A stretch of DNA of 64,000 bases, taken from assembly GCF_047730075.1 (NCBI RefSeq), contig NZ_CP159831.1, positions 124,001 to 188,000 of the forward strand. The letters run 5' to 3'. The notes beneath the pieces are model-generated. The model saw only the letters and a list, made by a program, of their open reading frames with translations. It was not told the DNA's origin and made no database searches. This document shows, one piece after another, positions 26,592 to 36,680 of this stretch (its first letter is position 1; the number at the start of each line of letters is the position of its first letter). The translations under genes were made by a program, and so were the position numbers. The DNA is from Njordibacter sp905182035. Its GTDB lineage: Bacteria > Pseudomonadota > Gammaproteobacteria > Pseudomonadales > Balneatricaceae.

Positions 26592-28043
26592 ATGAATAAG
26601 CAATTTAGAATTGCTCAAAGATTTGGTCTGATGTTTCGCTATGATCAGGACTTGCCACAAGACATGGAAGCGTGGATTGAGCTTCAACTGCAAGCACCAT
26701 CACCTGCATTGGGTATAGCTAACACTAGTACAGAAGTGACTGAATGGCCTGATAAGCTGCAGCCGAATTTAGCCAAACGTGCTGGTATGTGGCGCCGTAA
26801 TCGGGCCTTAGAAGATCAGGCGCGTAAGGGTAAAAATGGTCAGGACACAGAAGCTGCGCGCAAGGCGAACAGACTCGAAAATTTAATGCGTAGGAAAGAC
26901 GAACTTAAGTTTGTGCACCGCAATGTATATGGTTCAGACCAAGTTAAACTGCGCTTAACGGCATTTTGGGCTAATCATTTCACCATCGGTAATACCTTCG
27001 ATACTGCCAATATGATTGGACATGCGATCGACGAAGGCATCCTCACCAAACTCAATGGCAGTTTCGCCGATATGCTTTACGGCATGACTACCCACCCAGG
27101 CATGCTCACTTATTTGGATAACATACACAGTGCTGGTGAGCGTTCGGAAAAAGCCAAAGACTGCCGCAAGCGAAAAGATTGTCAGGCAGGCCTAAATGAC
27201 AACCTAGGGCGAGAGGTGCTAGAACTCCATACCGTTTCTGTTGCTGCTGGTTATTCCGAAGACGATATTCGTGGTGCCGCTCAAGTATTGGCAGGTTGGG
27301 GAGTTAACTTCGATGAAGAATTGGGTGATATGCGCAAAAAAGCTGGTGGCACAAACCATTGGAACGCCTACAAAAAACGCTGGGCAGAGCCTGGCACTAA
27401 AAAGGTTATGGGGCAGAAAATTTCTGCCGGCCGTGGCGGCCTGCGGCAATTAACAGACTTTCTTGCCAGTCATGACCACACCATTAACCACATTTCTGCC
27501 AAACTGTGTCAGCACTTTGTTAGTGATAACCCGAGCACAGATCAAATTGAGTCTGTTAAGTTGGCGTGGCACCAGAGTAATGGTGATTTGCAGGCTATTC
27601 ACACTCAAGTGTTTAAACTTGCCATTGATGCGCCTGAGGCAAAATTCATGTGGCCAATGACATGGCTGTTCCAGGTAGTTCGTTTGTCGGGAGCGACCTA
27701 CTTTAAAGGCTGGGAAGAAATTGGTGACTATGATGACAACCTCATGAGCAGTAAAGCGGTGTTAGAAGAATTAGGCCAGTCATTTTGGAGCTCCCGACAG
27801 CCCAATGGCTACTCCAGCGATAAAGCAGAATGGATGTCCGCAGAGATGTTTGAGCGCCGGGTTCGTTTTGCTGACGCGATCTATAAAAATGGTAATACAC
27901 GCTTGTCGGTCAATAAAATCATGGACCGCATTGGGGCGGCGGAGCAAACACGGGCTTTAGTAGCCAGTGTGGGTGCTTCACCCGGGGACCAGTTTATTAC
28001 CCTTATGTGCAGTCCTGAGTTAATGGGGTTGGAATATGTCTAA
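26592..28043 (+). CDS. DUF1800 family protein
   Basis: The product has 483 residues from the ATG at 26592 (AGGGG-like ribosome site near 26577; the longer frame from 26520 includes only a hydrophobic tail with no support). DUF1800 features are KLRLTAFWANHFTIG, LGREVLELHTVSVAAGYSEDDI, ADALT-like AAQVLAGWG, HDHTINHISAKLCQHFVSDNPS. The fold is unknown in detail and the role unclear. These genes almost always sit beside DUF1501 genes, as here (8-base overlap). The pair is usually taken to act together at or beyond the inner membrane. Confidence 0.88.
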   Translation: MNKQFRIAQRFGLMFRYDQDLPQDMEAWIELQLQAPSPALGIANTSTEVTEWPDKLQPNLAKRAGMWRRNRALEDQARKGKNGQDTEAARKANRLENLMRRKDELKFVHRNVYGSDQVKLRLTAFWANHFTIGNTFDTANMIGHAIDEGILTKLNGSFADMLYGMTTHPGMLTYLDNIHSAGERSEKAKDCRKRKDCQAGLNDNLGREVLELHTVSVAAGYSEDDIRGAAQVLAGWGVNFDEELGDMRKKAGGTNHWNAYKKRWAEPGTKKVMGQKISAGRGGLRQLTDFLASHDHTINHISAKLCQHFVSDNPSTDQIESVKLAWHQSNGDLQAIHTQVFKLAIDAPEAKFMWPMTWLFQVVRLSGATYFKGWEEIGDYDDNLMSSKAVLEELGQSFWSSRQPNGYSSDKAEWMSAEMFERRVRFADAIYKNGNTRLSVNKIMDRIGAAEQTRALVASVGASPGDQFITLMCSPELMGLEYV

Positions 28044-29193
28044 GTTAACAGTTGGTCGTCGTAACATACTCAAGGCTGGTGCCGCATCGCTCTTCCTTGC
28101 TGGGATGCCTATTACAGGGTTCGCAAAAGGCAAACCACCTGGCAGTATCTCTGTAATCATTTTAGAAGGGGGGATGGACGGGCTTTCCACAATTCCCCCT
28201 ATTGGTGACCCAGACCTAATGCGCATGCGTAAGACCATCTCACCAGAAGGGTACTTGCCATTAAATGACTTCTTTGGCTTACATCCATCGCTGAAGTTTT
28301 ATGCCCAACTGATGGCTCGAGGCCATGCATCCGCGGTGCACGCTACGGCATTCCCGTACACTAAACGCTCCCATTTTGAAGGCCAAAACTTGATCGAAGG
28401 TGGTGGTCTGTCGCCATTCAGTGAGAAAACGGGTTGGTTAGGGCGTGCTTTAGAATTAGCAGGTGTTGCGGGACGATCCTTGTCTTTGGATATGCCGTTG
28501 ATTTTACGTGGATACCGTGACAACGATAATTTCTACCCCGCGAGCATTCGTGGATCTGGCCGACCAGCCGCCGATTTGTTAGAAATGATTGCTATGGGGC
28601 ATCAAATGGAGGCTGCGCAAATATTCACTAAGGTGGCCAATAAAAGTAAAGAGAATGTACAAGTGCCGAGGGATCCAGCCAGCTTAGCCAAATACGCTGG
28701 CCAGGCTATGGCACAAGCAGATGGGCCAGTGGCATCAGTTATTCGCGTTGAAAATTTTGATACTCATGCAAACCAGGTTGAAGAAGGCGACACAGATTCA
28801 GGGCGTCTGGCTAGGCAATTAGTTGTGGTTGATGATGTGATCGCGGGTTATCGGCGTGGGTTAGGTAAGGCATGGGATGATGCAATTATTTTAACACTAA
28901 CCGAATTTGGCCGCACAGTAGCGGGCAATGGCACCCTTGGGACAGAGCATGGTTATGCAAGTGTGGGTTTGCTTGCTGGGGGCACATTGTCTGGCAGCGG
29001 TGTTGTTGCTGACTGGCCTGGATTAAGTAAAAAAGACCAATTTGAAAAAAGAGACCTCATGGCCACAATCGACTATCGATCTGTTTGCGCTGCCTGTCTC
29101 GAAAAGTCTTTAGGCCTTGATCATGACCTTATTGCCAGCCAGATATTCCGTCAGCCAGACTTGCCACGTGTGTTTGAGCATTTGTTTGCATAG
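28036..29193 (+). CDS. DUF1501 family protein with Tat signal
   Basis: The product has 385 residues. The N terminus GRRNILKAGAASLFLAGMP fits a twin-arginine signal (RRxIL-K), so export in folded form is expected. DUF1501 is a sulfatase/phosphatase-like fold; visible features are VIILEGGMDGLS, HATAFPYTKRSHFEGQN, FDTHANQ and LTEFGRTVAGNGTLGTEHGYA with metal-ligand-like Asp/His residues. It overlaps the DUF1800 gene by 8 bases. The substrate is unknown. Confidence 0.88.
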   Translation: MSKLTVGRRNILKAGAASLFLAGMPITGFAKGKPPGSISVIILEGGMDGLSTIPPIGDPDLMRMRKTISPEGYLPLNDFFGLHPSLKFYAQLMARGHASAVHATAFPYTKRSHFEGQNLIEGGGLSPFSEKTGWLGRALELAGVAGRSLSLDMPLILRGYRDNDNFYPASIRGSGRPAADLLEMIAMGHQMEAAQIFTKVANKSKENVQVPRDPASLAKYAGQAMAQADGPVASVIRVENFDTHANQVEEGDTDSGRLARQLVVVDDVIAGYRRGLGKAWDDAIILTLTEFGRTVAGNGTLGTEHGYASVGLLAGGTLSGSGVVADWPGLSKKDQFEKRDLMATIDYRSVCAACLEKSLGLDHDLIASQIFRQPDLPRVFEHLFA

Positions 29194-29218
29194 ATTGTTT
29201 GTTTAAAAGGAGTTAGCC

Positions 29219-30010
29219 GTGATCCAACTATCCCTCATCTACCAATACTGCCGTGTGCCAGCCATGTTGTCAGTTAGTATTCTCCTTGCAAGCCTATTGG
29301 CCTTGCCGGTGTTGGCAGCAGACATGTCGGGTTGGAGTGATAAATCTGTCTGCCGTTTAGTCACAGAGAAAGCAGACAATGCTGACTATTTGGCAGAAGC
29401 CCAGCGGCGGGGATTAGATTGTGGGGCTGGCACTAGCGGGAAAAAGCAGCAGTCTGGGCAGAAGGTGTTGCCAAAAAACCAGGGCATTGTCTTCTATCCA
29501 TTGAATTTAGACCCTCAGGTTAAAAAGCAATTATTGTCTAAGCCGATTAATAAAACTGAATTTGATTTTGGCTCATATGAACTAGCCACGTTGGTCCAGC
29601 CCATTGCATGCCAATTTAATCTGCGCAGGGTGGAATATGAAAATGATGTAGAAGGACGGCTTGAAAATTGGGATATGGCTAGAGGTCAGATGTTACTGAC
29701 TAACGCAGGTGTAAAAATAGAAGGTTACTGGAAGATGGGAGGTCTTTCTTTAGATCCGAACTACCTAAAGCATGAAGTGAACCTTGGATTAACAAAGGCG
29801 GGCCATCTGGTTGGAAAAATGGCCTACTTCCGTCTGAATGTCTCCGAGGGTGAAGTGCCAGAACAGCCCGATTATATTGAACTAAAGCCCCACAAACGGA
29901 GTAAACCGCTAGATATCAACAACCCTAAGCAAGCCGTATTATGGACTGATGTCGACGACTATATGGGGGGGGTTTGGCAATTGACAAGGTGCAAAGAGTA
30001 CAACCCTTAG
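29219..30010 (+). CDS. Secreted protein: SGWSDK module plus 'W..L.CKEY' domain
   Basis: The product has 263 residues from a GTG start with AAAGGAG 7 bases before it. A signal peptide (to ~residue 35) leads to a ~35-residue module, SGWSDKSVCRL...AQRRGLDCG, with two cysteines. A short linker follows, then a ~160-residue C-terminal domain (LATLVQPIACQFNLRRVEYE, NWDMARGQMLLTNAGVKIEG, ending WQLTRCKEYNP). Both modules recur in the alginate-lyase-like protein at 40319-42184, with the enzyme part absent here. Function is unknown; by analogy the C-terminal piece may bind a polysaccharide. It follows DUF1501 by 25 bases and could be in that operon. Confidence 0.8.
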   Translation: MIQLSLIYQYCRVPAMLSVSILLASLLALPVLAADMSGWSDKSVCRLVTEKADNADYLAEAQRRGLDCGAGTSGKKQQSGQKVLPKNQGIVFYPLNLDPQVKKQLLSKPINKTEFDFGSYELATLVQPIACQFNLRRVEYENDVEGRLENWDMARGQMLLTNAGVKIEGYWKMGGLSLDPNYLKHEVNLGLTKAGHLVGKMAYFRLNVSEGEVPEQPDYIELKPHKRSKPLDINNPKQAVLWTDVDDYMGGVWQLTRCKEYNP

Positions 30011-30307
30011 CAAAAATAATGGCGGGGTAGGTGGCCATATAACTGGGATCCTAGCCTCATTAAGAGCCCGCATGATCTTGCATATGTAATCGTGATTACA
30101 GTTAAACGCAGATATCGGTTAATAATTTTTATTATTACTTACTACGCCCAAATTTGAACAATAAGTAATTGCTTGTTTATTTGAACTCATATTTAAAAAA
30201 CTACCTTATTTTTTGTCGCTGTCACATTATTTTTATAGGCACCTGTGTTAAACACATTAGGACGCCCAGTCAATTGTTTTGCTATTGACGTCTGCTATTG
30301 AGTGCCC
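30011..30307. other. AT-rich intergenic stretch
   Basis: About 300 bases between two convergent genes. Beyond AT-rich runs I see no clear hairpin terminator or repeat. Confidence 0.5.
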
Positions 30308-31441
30308 TTAACAATCACTATAGTTACTTTCCAGGCAACGGCTAGACATCTCTTGTGCCTTGGTTATTTGGGCCGATGTCATATCCTGAGTAATCGATGC
30401 TTTATTTTGACTGCCTAACGTATTGCCGTTATAGGCACCTAAGTTGAACCACATATACGCTCGAACATAGTCTGTGACAACACCATGACCATTATTGTAC
30501 ATAATGCCGAGATTAGTTTGTGCACTAGCATAGCCCTGCTCAGCAGCTTTGGTGTACCATTTGACCGCCACTTTATCGTTCTCTGGGACACCATATCCCT
30601 TATCGTACATAACCGCCAGATTATGTTGAGCTTGAGCATACCCCTGCTCAGCAGCTAATGTGTACCACTTCACGGCTGTGTTATCGCTCTCTGGGACACC
30701 CTTGCCAGAGTGGTACATATTTCCCAGATCTGATTGGGCATTAGCAAACCCCTGCTCAGCAGCTAATGTGTACCACTTAATCGCTGTTTTATAGTTCTCT
30801 GTGACTCCATGCCCATTATCGTAAATAACCCCCAGATTATATTGAGACAAGGCAGACCCTTGTTCTGCAGCTTTGGTGTACCACTTCACGGCTGCCATAT
30901 TACTTTTAGGGACACCATATCCCTTATCGTACATAACCCCTAGATTATGTTGAGCATTACCATGGCCCTGCTCAGCAGCTTTGGTGTACCACTTGACCGC
31001 TATTTTATCGTTCTCTGGGACGCCTTTGCCATGAGCGTACATAACTCCTAGATTATGTTGAGCAGCAGCGTACCCTTGCTCGGCAGCTTTGGTGTACCAC
31101 TCCACAGCGGTCCGATGGTCCTGTGGAACGCCTTGACCACTTGCGTACATAACCCCCAGATTAGATTGAGCACCAGCATGCCCCTGCTCAGCCAACGGCG
31201 CCCACTTTGCAAGGGCAGTTTTAAAATCACCTGATTGCGCTGCCTTAGCCCCCTTATCGAAATCAGCAATAACTGCCACGTCACGTATAGGTATTTCCAG
31301 CTCAATGGCTTTTATTTTTATTGGAGGGGTCGAGGTTAGCTTGTCATAGTCATGCTTTAGCTCATCAAAAAAAACTATTATTAATATAGCGATTGTTACC
31401 AAAGCTGTTATTAGCGTTAATATCCATTTTAGCTTTTTCAT
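30308..31441 (-). CDS. Sel1-like repeat protein, membrane-anchored
   Basis: The product has 377 residues. One membrane helix near the N terminus (residues 7-26) is followed by a short charged linker and seven Sel1-like repeats of 36 residues (pattern AQHNLGVMYDKGYGVPENDKxAVKWYTKAAEQGYA) plus a half repeat. The repeats face the periplasm by the positive-inside rule. Sel1 proteins act as scaffolds for protein complexes. Repeats are near-identical in DNA, suggesting recent internal duplication. It is monocistronic. Confidence 0.9.
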   Translation of the reverse strand: MKKLKWILTLITALVTIAILIIVFFDELKHDYDKLTSTPPIKIKAIELEIPIRDVAVIADFDKGAKAAQSGDFKTALAKWAPLAEQGHAGAQSNLGVMYASGQGVPQDHRTAVEWYTKAAEQGYAAAQHNLGVMYAHGKGVPENDKIAVKWYTKAAEQGHGNAQHNLGVMYDKGYGVPKSNMAAVKWYTKAAEQGSALSQYNLGVIYDNGHGVTENYKTAIKWYTLAAEQGFANAQSDLGNMYHSGKGVPESDNTAVKWYTLAAEQGYAQAQHNLAVMYDKGYGVPENDKVAVKWYTKAAEQGYASAQTNLGIMYNNGHGVVTDYVRAYMWFNLGAYNGNTLGSQNKASITQDMTSAQITKAQEMSSRCLESNYSDC

Positions 31442-31752
31442 TCGTCATTCCTTCTATTTGGTAACACCCTATGGCTATGCTGAATCAACACATGATGCCC
31501 ACTGCACTAGCCAATAATAACACCTTAAATAGCCTCACCGGCGTTCCTAGAAGGACGGTTTGTTAACTAATATTATGAGATACGGTGAACCATAGCTGAA
31601 GTTACCCATGGTACAGAAACTGGACTAGATTTAAATCAAGTTAGGGATATTGTGAGGCCTAATTTCTAAAGAAAATAATTTCAATGAATTATCTTGCAGG
31701 TTGTACATATGGGTAGAATAATGAACCAAGTCAGCTACTAGGAAAACACCTT

Positions 31753-31914
31753 ATGCAGGTCATCAGAGCCAATATCGCTCATGCGCCACAAATAGGCCAA
31801 TTGTTTGACCTATATCGCCAGTTTTACCAATGTAGTGCTGATCTAGACTTAGCTATCAGATATATTACTGAACGAATTATCTATTATAGATGCTCACATC
31901 TGGCCTTGAAATAA
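31753..31914 (+). pseudogene. N-terminal remnant of a GNAT acetyltransferase
   Basis: The frame MQVIRANIAHAPQIGQLFDL followed by YRQFYQC and DLDLAIRYITER matches the opening of GNAT N-acetyltransferases (RxATxxDxPQIxxLFDxYRxFY). It stops after 53 codons, well before the acetyl-CoA-binding motif, so it is a truncated gene. The flanking 300 bases on the left hold nothing recognised. Confidence 0.65.
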
Positions 31915-32015
31915 GACATATACAGTCTATTGATGGGTCTCATTCCAACCAAAGCTTTGTAAAATACGAATAGGGGTATATGCAGGAGGTACAGCAGGCC
32001 CTGCTAGATCAATGG

Positions 32016-32348
32016 TTAGCTGTTCATTGTCGTAGCGCCCGTTTCCATGCGTATTATTTTGCCATCTTCGATCATGCGCACACGAATGATAGACTCCCTG
32101 GAGCCATTTGGAAAACGCGTAACTTGATGATCCACTAAGATGTCTTCATTTTCATAAATACAGCGAGCCATGGCTGGTTTGGTGGTATCTTTACGGGTAC
32201 CTTCAAGAATGAAATTCGAGAATTCAGCCCTGTTTACAGTGGTGCCACTTTGGTGCCTTATAAACTCAAAATCCTCATGATAAAAACTCATTATTTTATC
32301 GTGATCGCGCTCTTCATTTGCTTTTTTCAAGGCCTGATATATGTTCAT
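32016..32348 (-). CDS. SnoaL-like (NTF2-fold) small protein, paralogue 1
   Basis: The product has 110 residues. It belongs to a family with four intact members in this window (also 39873, 45801, 46459) and two broken ones. Shared features are FYHEDFEFIRHQSGT near residue 22, RCIYENEDILVDH near 67, and a closing RMIEDGKIIRMETGATTM. The pattern fits the NTF2/SnoaL-like cone fold used for binding small hydrophobic molecules or as isomerases. No catalytic role is known for this group. This is the only copy on the minus strand. Confidence 0.75.
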   Translation of the reverse strand: MNIYQALKKANEERDHDKIMSFYHEDFEFIRHQSGTTVNRAEFSNFILEGTRKDTTKPAMARCIYENEDILVDHQVTRFPNGSRESIIRVRMIEDGKIIRMETGATTMNS

Positions 32349-32592
32349 GTTTCTCCAGAATAATGTTGATTAGCTGATGTAATAAAATACGATATATGAG
32401 AAGTATTGTCACTGCTACTATTACATAAGCTGCAGTTGGAATGGGCTAAATTGCCAATGAAGTAAGTGCGCCACCCACCATATTCAATATCAGGCTGCTT
32501 AATAGTTTTATTAGGTATATTCTGAATATGGTCGCTGGCTTCTAAATAATCATTAGAATATACTTATATAACAAAATTATAGAGACAGTCTC

Positions 32593-32796
32593 ATGAATCA
32601 AAAGAAATCAAACCTCCGTGCGTTTTTAAGTTATGGACAAAGTGTAGTTGCTGGTCTCATAGGCATTCAATCAAATGAAAAGCGTGAGGAAGATTTTAAG
32701 TCGGGACTAGGGCGGATAATATCCGTAGGTATAGGTACGTTGGTATTATTTGTCATCATTGTTGTGTCAGCTGTTAATATCGCACTACCTAATTAA
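32593..32796 (+). CDS. DUF2970 small membrane protein
   Basis: The product has 67 residues. SYGQSVVAGLIGIQSNEKREEDFKSG followed by one membrane helix is the DUF2970 pattern of gammaproteobacterial inner-membrane proteins. Function is unknown. It is monocistronic. Confidence 0.8.
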   Translation: MNQKKSNLRAFLSYGQSVVAGLIGIQSNEKREEDFKSGLGRIISVGIGTLVLFVIIVVSAVNIALPN

Positions 32797-33023
32797 CAAT
32801 AGCGAATCAATTAACCCTACTACCAAAGTGTATCTATAGCTGCCTATCTTCTTGGCCGCTAAATTATTAATATGAGTCTGTTGAGGCGTCTGCATTATCA
32901 CACGGCGCTTGCCTTAAAGAACACGCGCCGCACAATGAAAATAACCAGACAAGCTAAACTTGCTCTAAGTTTAATCTGACTTTGGTACCAAAAGCTTTTT
33001 CGACTGATGACCTTAGGACTCAT

Positions 33024-33929
33024 ATGCGCCCCACAGACCGTACTGGACTTGCCATCATTCTAAGCCTTGTCGCATTGACATTTTTTGATGCCATGGGATT
33101 AATCATCAAGCATCTTTCAAGCGGCTACTCAGCAGCCGAACTATCGGCGTATCGAAACCTGTTTGGGTTGGTGCCATCAATAATTGCTTTATGGTCATCA
33201 AGGGCGTGGCGCCTATCTGGCAGGCGTCTAAAACTACGCCAGTGGAAATTAGCTTTTTTACGTGGTGCTGTTGTGACTGTTGCCCAGCTTTGCTTTTATG
33301 CATCCCTAGGGCTAATGGCGTTCGCTACAGCATCGACCATTACCTATGCGAGCGCATTATTTACCACGGCACTGGCAATCCCTATTTTAGGCGAGCGGGT
33401 CGGCTGGGTGCGTTGGAGTGCTGTTTTGGTTGGCTTTGCTGGTGTCATCATGGTTATTCAACCAGGTGGCACAGGCTTTTCCCTTTATGTTCTTTTGCCT
33501 TTGGCAGCATCGGCATGTTACGCATTTGTTGGTGTGACAGCCCGCTTGTTTGATGACGATGCTCCTAGCCCGTTGGTCAACCTGTATTCCTCTGTCATAT
33601 CGCTAATTGGAGCCGCTTTGATTGCATACTTCTGGGGTGGTTTTACACCGATAGCCTCTGTGAACGACATGGGGTGGATCATGCTGATGGGAGTGTTTGG
33701 AGGCATAGCAGTTCTGTTTATGGTGGTTAGCTACCGGATGACTGAGCAGAGTAATTTAGCCCCATTCAGTTATTTTGGCATCCCACTAGCATTCGCCTTG
33801 GGATGGCTGTTCTTTGACGAAGCGCCATGGAGTACCCTATTTCCGGGTGCGCTATTGATCGCAACTGGTGGGTTGCTAATTGTGTGGAGGGAGCGGTCAC
33901 GGTCTAAAACGGTTGCTAAGCTGCATTAA
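33024..33929 (+). CDS. EamA/DMT-family transporter
   Basis: The product has 301 residues from ATG 33024, supported by TTAGGA at the usual distance; an upstream TTG at 32982 is less likely. It has ten hydrophobic segments, first half FFDAMGLIIKHLSSGYSAAELSAYRN, second half VLLPLAASACYAFVGVTARL. The close of each half (ALFTTALAIPILGERVG; FSYFGIPLAFALGWLFFDEAP) is typical. It resembles the RhaT/YdcZ-unlike SAM/DMT exporters. The substrate is unknown. Confidence 0.85.
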   Translation: MRPTDRTGLAIILSLVALTFFDAMGLIIKHLSSGYSAAELSAYRNLFGLVPSIIALWSSRAWRLSGRRLKLRQWKLAFLRGAVVTVAQLCFYASLGLMAFATASTITYASALFTTALAIPILGERVGWVRWSAVLVGFAGVIMVIQPGGTGFSLYVLLPLAASACYAFVGVTARLFDDDAPSPLVNLYSSVISLIGAALIAYFWGGFTPIASVNDMGWIMLMGVFGGIAVLFMVVSYRMTEQSNLAPFSYFGIPLAFALGWLFFDEAPWSTLFPGALLIATGGLLIVWRERSRSKTVAKLH

Positions 33930-34104
33930 TAACCTTTGCTAGGGCGGTAGAGGTGGCTGATTTGCTAGACATGATCTGTGAGAACGCTTAGTGCATTACC
34001 GTACGTGTGTCTATACGCAAGCTCCCAGCAAAAAATAGCTATTGAGATAGTTTTTGTTTACGATCCGTTATGAAGGAAAGTTAAGCCTAGTGGGGTTATA
34101 AAAA

Positions 34105-34338
34105 ATGAGTAATTACCAAAATAAACAGAGCCTTCGCATTCTAGCGTTTGGCGGCGGAACTCCACTTAAAGCATTTTTAGCAGCATGTGTTGTAGGCTCC
34201 ATCCTTATCGCTATTAATCATGGTGATGCCATCTTAGACGGGAACTACCCGCATCCACTAAAAGTCATGCTGACTTATACAGTACCCTATTGCGTTACAA
34301 CATGGGGAGCTATTACTGGCAAACTACAAAAAATATAG
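34105..34338 (+). CDS. nrtS: NrtS-like nitrate/nitrite transporter
   Basis: The product has 77 residues. It matches the small NrtS family: VVGSILIAINHGDAILDGN (first helix and Asn/Asp motif) and VMLTYTVPYCVTTWGAI (second helix). Members in marine cyanobacteria and some gammaproteobacteria bring nitrate and nitrite into the cell. No nitrate reductase genes are in this window. The call rests on motif recognition in a short protein. Confidence 0.7.
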   Translation: MSNYQNKQSLRILAFGGGTPLKAFLAACVVGSILIAINHGDAILDGNYPHPLKVMLTYTVPYCVTTWGAITGKLQKI

Positions 34339-34573
34339 AGGCATGCAAGTAAGTTTCTCTCTCGCTGTTATCGTCAGCAAAAAATATGACTATACGATAG
34401 CGATGTAGTGAATTAGAGACGAGATCTTAACTGTTCCTGAAATTCAGTCTGGAGATTACCCTTGGGCCGCACGCACCTATTTTTTTGCATCATTCAATGT
34501 TCTTTAATAAATGGTCAAATCTAAGAAAAGCGGCTAACATCTTTCCATACTACGATTAAGCGAAAGGTACCTT

Positions 34574-35761
34574 ATGGGTGAAAAGAAGCTAATGATTAAG
34601 TCCTCCTGTGTAAACAATGATGGACTGGTTAATCTGGACTGGGACGATGCTAGCCGCAGTGCATTTCATCCAATCTGGTTACGTGATAACTGCAGTTGTA
34701 ATGAATGTGGTGATCCAGCAATTGGCTACCGAGCGTTGCGCCTAACTTCTCTTGATCTCAACTGCAAACCTAAATCTCTCGATACCGATCTCTCAAACTT
34801 GTTGATCACTTGGCAGGATGGCCACGAGTCGTGTTATACGTCAACATGGTTGCGCGAACATGATTACCAGGATCAGATGCGCCGAGCCCGAGCCTTTAAA
34901 CCGATTATCTGGGATGACAGTTTTCGTCAAAATCCACCGGTATACGACTATGCCGCTATTGCTTCTGGCGACAGCAATTTTCTCGATCTACTGAAGCAGG
35001 TGCGTGATTATGGACTTTGTTTTATTCGTAATGCGCCTGCCGAGCCGGGCATTGTGGAGTCACTAGGATTGCGTATTGGTTTTCCTCAGGAATCCAATTT
35101 TGGCCGGGTTCAGGATCTGATATTCGACCCAGGGAAACGTAGCATTGGCAATGATGTCAAAGCACTTAAATTGCATACGGATGAACCCTACAGAGCATCG
35201 CCCCCCGGCATCTTGATGTTTCATTGTATTTCCAACGATCAGACAGGCGCAGGGTCATCGACCTTTATGGATGGATTTGAGGTAGCTGATCGCCTGCGTG
35301 ACCACGATGCGGAAGGATTTGCTGCGCTATGTGATTACGCACAGGTATTTCGTCGACACTTTGCAGGAGACGTCGATCTTATAGCCAAATTTCCGATTTT
35401 AAGTGTTGACGAATTTGGCAACGTCTGTGGCGTTCGTATTAATGATCGGGTTGCCGCGCCACTGGCGATTCCTCCCGAGCAGATGGTGGTTTATTATCGT
35501 GGACTTCAATATCTACTGAAACAATCTGAAGATGAAACCTTGGCCGTGAATTTAACCCTGCAACCTGGAGATATCGCTGTATTCGATAATCACCGCGTGC
35601 TGCATGGGCGCACCGACCTAACAGTTGATGGCAAACGCTGGCTGCAATGGGTTCAGATTGAGCGTGGAGATTTTCATTCCAAGCTACGTATCCTCGCTGA
35701 TAAACTGGCCCAGTCTAGAGACGACAATCCGTTATTAAAAGGTGCTTATGGATCATTTTAA
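34574..35761 (+). CDS. Gamma-butyrobetaine hydroxylase-like Fe(II)/2-oxoglutarate dioxygenase
   Basis: The product has 395 residues. The N-terminal ~95 residues have the zinc-binding DUF971-like domain of GBBH/TMLH enzymes (HPIWLRDNCSCNECGDP). The remainder is a TauD/TfdA dioxygenase with iron ligands in KLHTDEPYR (HxD) and DNHRVLHGR (distal His). These enzymes hydroxylate gamma-butyrobetaine or trimethyllysine in carnitine synthesis. An SDR gene follows after 26 bases and a class V aminotransferase is nearby, so a catabolic use of a related substrate is also possible. Confidence 0.85.
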   Translation: MGEKKLMIKSSCVNNDGLVNLDWDDASRSAFHPIWLRDNCSCNECGDPAIGYRALRLTSLDLNCKPKSLDTDLSNLLITWQDGHESCYTSTWLREHDYQDQMRRARAFKPIIWDDSFRQNPPVYDYAAIASGDSNFLDLLKQVRDYGLCFIRNAPAEPGIVESLGLRIGFPQESNFGRVQDLIFDPGKRSIGNDVKALKLHTDEPYRASPPGILMFHCISNDQTGAGSSTFMDGFEVADRLRDHDAEGFAALCDYAQVFRRHFAGDVDLIAKFPILSVDEFGNVCGVRINDRVAAPLAIPPEQMVVYYRGLQYLLKQSEDETLAVNLTLQPGDIAVFDNHRVLHGRTDLTVDGKRWLQWVQIERGDFHSKLRILADKLAQSRDDNPLLKGAYGSF

Positions 35762-35787
35762 TCAGTCAGGAAATCAGTGAGGACTAA

Positions 35788-36546
35788 ATGAAAGTATTGC
35801 TAGTAACCGGCAGTAGCAGAGGCATTGGTGCAGAAATATGCAGACAGGCGGCCGCAGAAGGTTGGAAAGTTTGTCTCAATTATGCGAGCTCAGCCGACGA
35901 GGCCGATCAGGTTGTGGCGCAGATTCGTGCTAAGGGTGGTACCGCCATCGCCTTGCAGGCCAATGTTGCCAACGAAGATGAAGTTATTACCCTATTCAAA
36001 AGAATTGATCTCGAACTTGGACCGATTACCGGACTGGTTAACAATGCTGGCATCAATGGCGCTGGAACCAGAGTAGATGAAATGAATATTACTCTGTCGA
36101 AACAGATGTTTGAGGTCAATACACTAGGCGCTTTTATTTGTGCTAAACACGCGATTAAGCGTATGGCAAAACGGTATGGTGGCAATGGTGGTGCTATTGT
36201 TAATATATCCTCCGCCGCTTCAAAGCATGGTGGGCCTTTTACTTATGTTGATTATGCCGCTTCCAAAGCTGCGATTGACACTTTCACCATCGGCCTGAGC
36301 AAGGAACAAGCAGATCAAGGTATCCGAGTGAATTGCTTACGCCCGGGGATTACCATGACGGAAATTAGTGTGGACTATGCCAAGCAACACCCAGAATGGC
36401 TCGATTGGGTCTTGTTACAGGTTCCTCTCGGACGTCCAGCCGAAGTGAGCGAGGTAGCCAACAGCGCCATGTTTCTGTTGTCGGATAAATCATCCTACAC
36501 CACTGGTGCTATTCTTGATGTATGTGGGGGCTGGGTTAGTCCGTAG
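35788..36546 (+). CDS. Short-chain dehydrogenase/reductase (classical SDR)
   Basis: The product has 252 residues. The cofactor motif is TGSSRGIG (residues 7-14), NNAG follows at about 89-92, and the catalytic Ser-Tyr-Lys lies in VNISSAASKHG and YVDYAASKAA. The Rossmann fold oxidises or reduces an alcohol/ketone. Its position 26 bases after the dioxygenase suggests it acts on the same substrate. A sequence like beta-ketoacyl reductases is visible (GRPAEVSEVANSAMFLLSD), which is common in the family and not diagnostic. Confidence 0.9.
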   Translation: MKVLLVTGSSRGIGAEICRQAAAEGWKVCLNYASSADEADQVVAQIRAKGGTAIALQANVANEDEVITLFKRIDLELGPITGLVNNAGINGAGTRVDEMNITLSKQMFEVNTLGAFICAKHAIKRMAKRYGGNGGAIVNISSAASKHGGPFTYVDYAASKAAIDTFTIGLSKEQADQGIRVNCLRPGITMTEISVDYAKQHPEWLDWVLLQVPLGRPAEVSEVANSAMFLLSDKSSYTTGAILDVCGGWVSP

Positions 36547-36587
36547 ATTTGACAAGCTACAAGTTGCAGTGTGGTAGTATTCATCTG

Positions 36588-36641
36588 CTAGAAAATGGAC
36601 AGCTTGTGTGACAGCAAACTGGCGCTGCTGCCATGAAGTAA
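36588..36641 (+). pseudogene. 3' fragment of a SnoaL-like gene
   Basis: The frame reads LENGQLV, stop, QQTGAAAMK, stop. This is a close match to the ending LENGQVVRQETGASLMK of the intact paralogues. The rest of the gene is missing. It lies between the SDR and class V aminotransferase genes, where no functional gene is expected. Confidence 0.75.
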
Positions 36642-36680
36642 TAGCCTAAAATATAACCCACCCAATGGAGTTGAATAAGC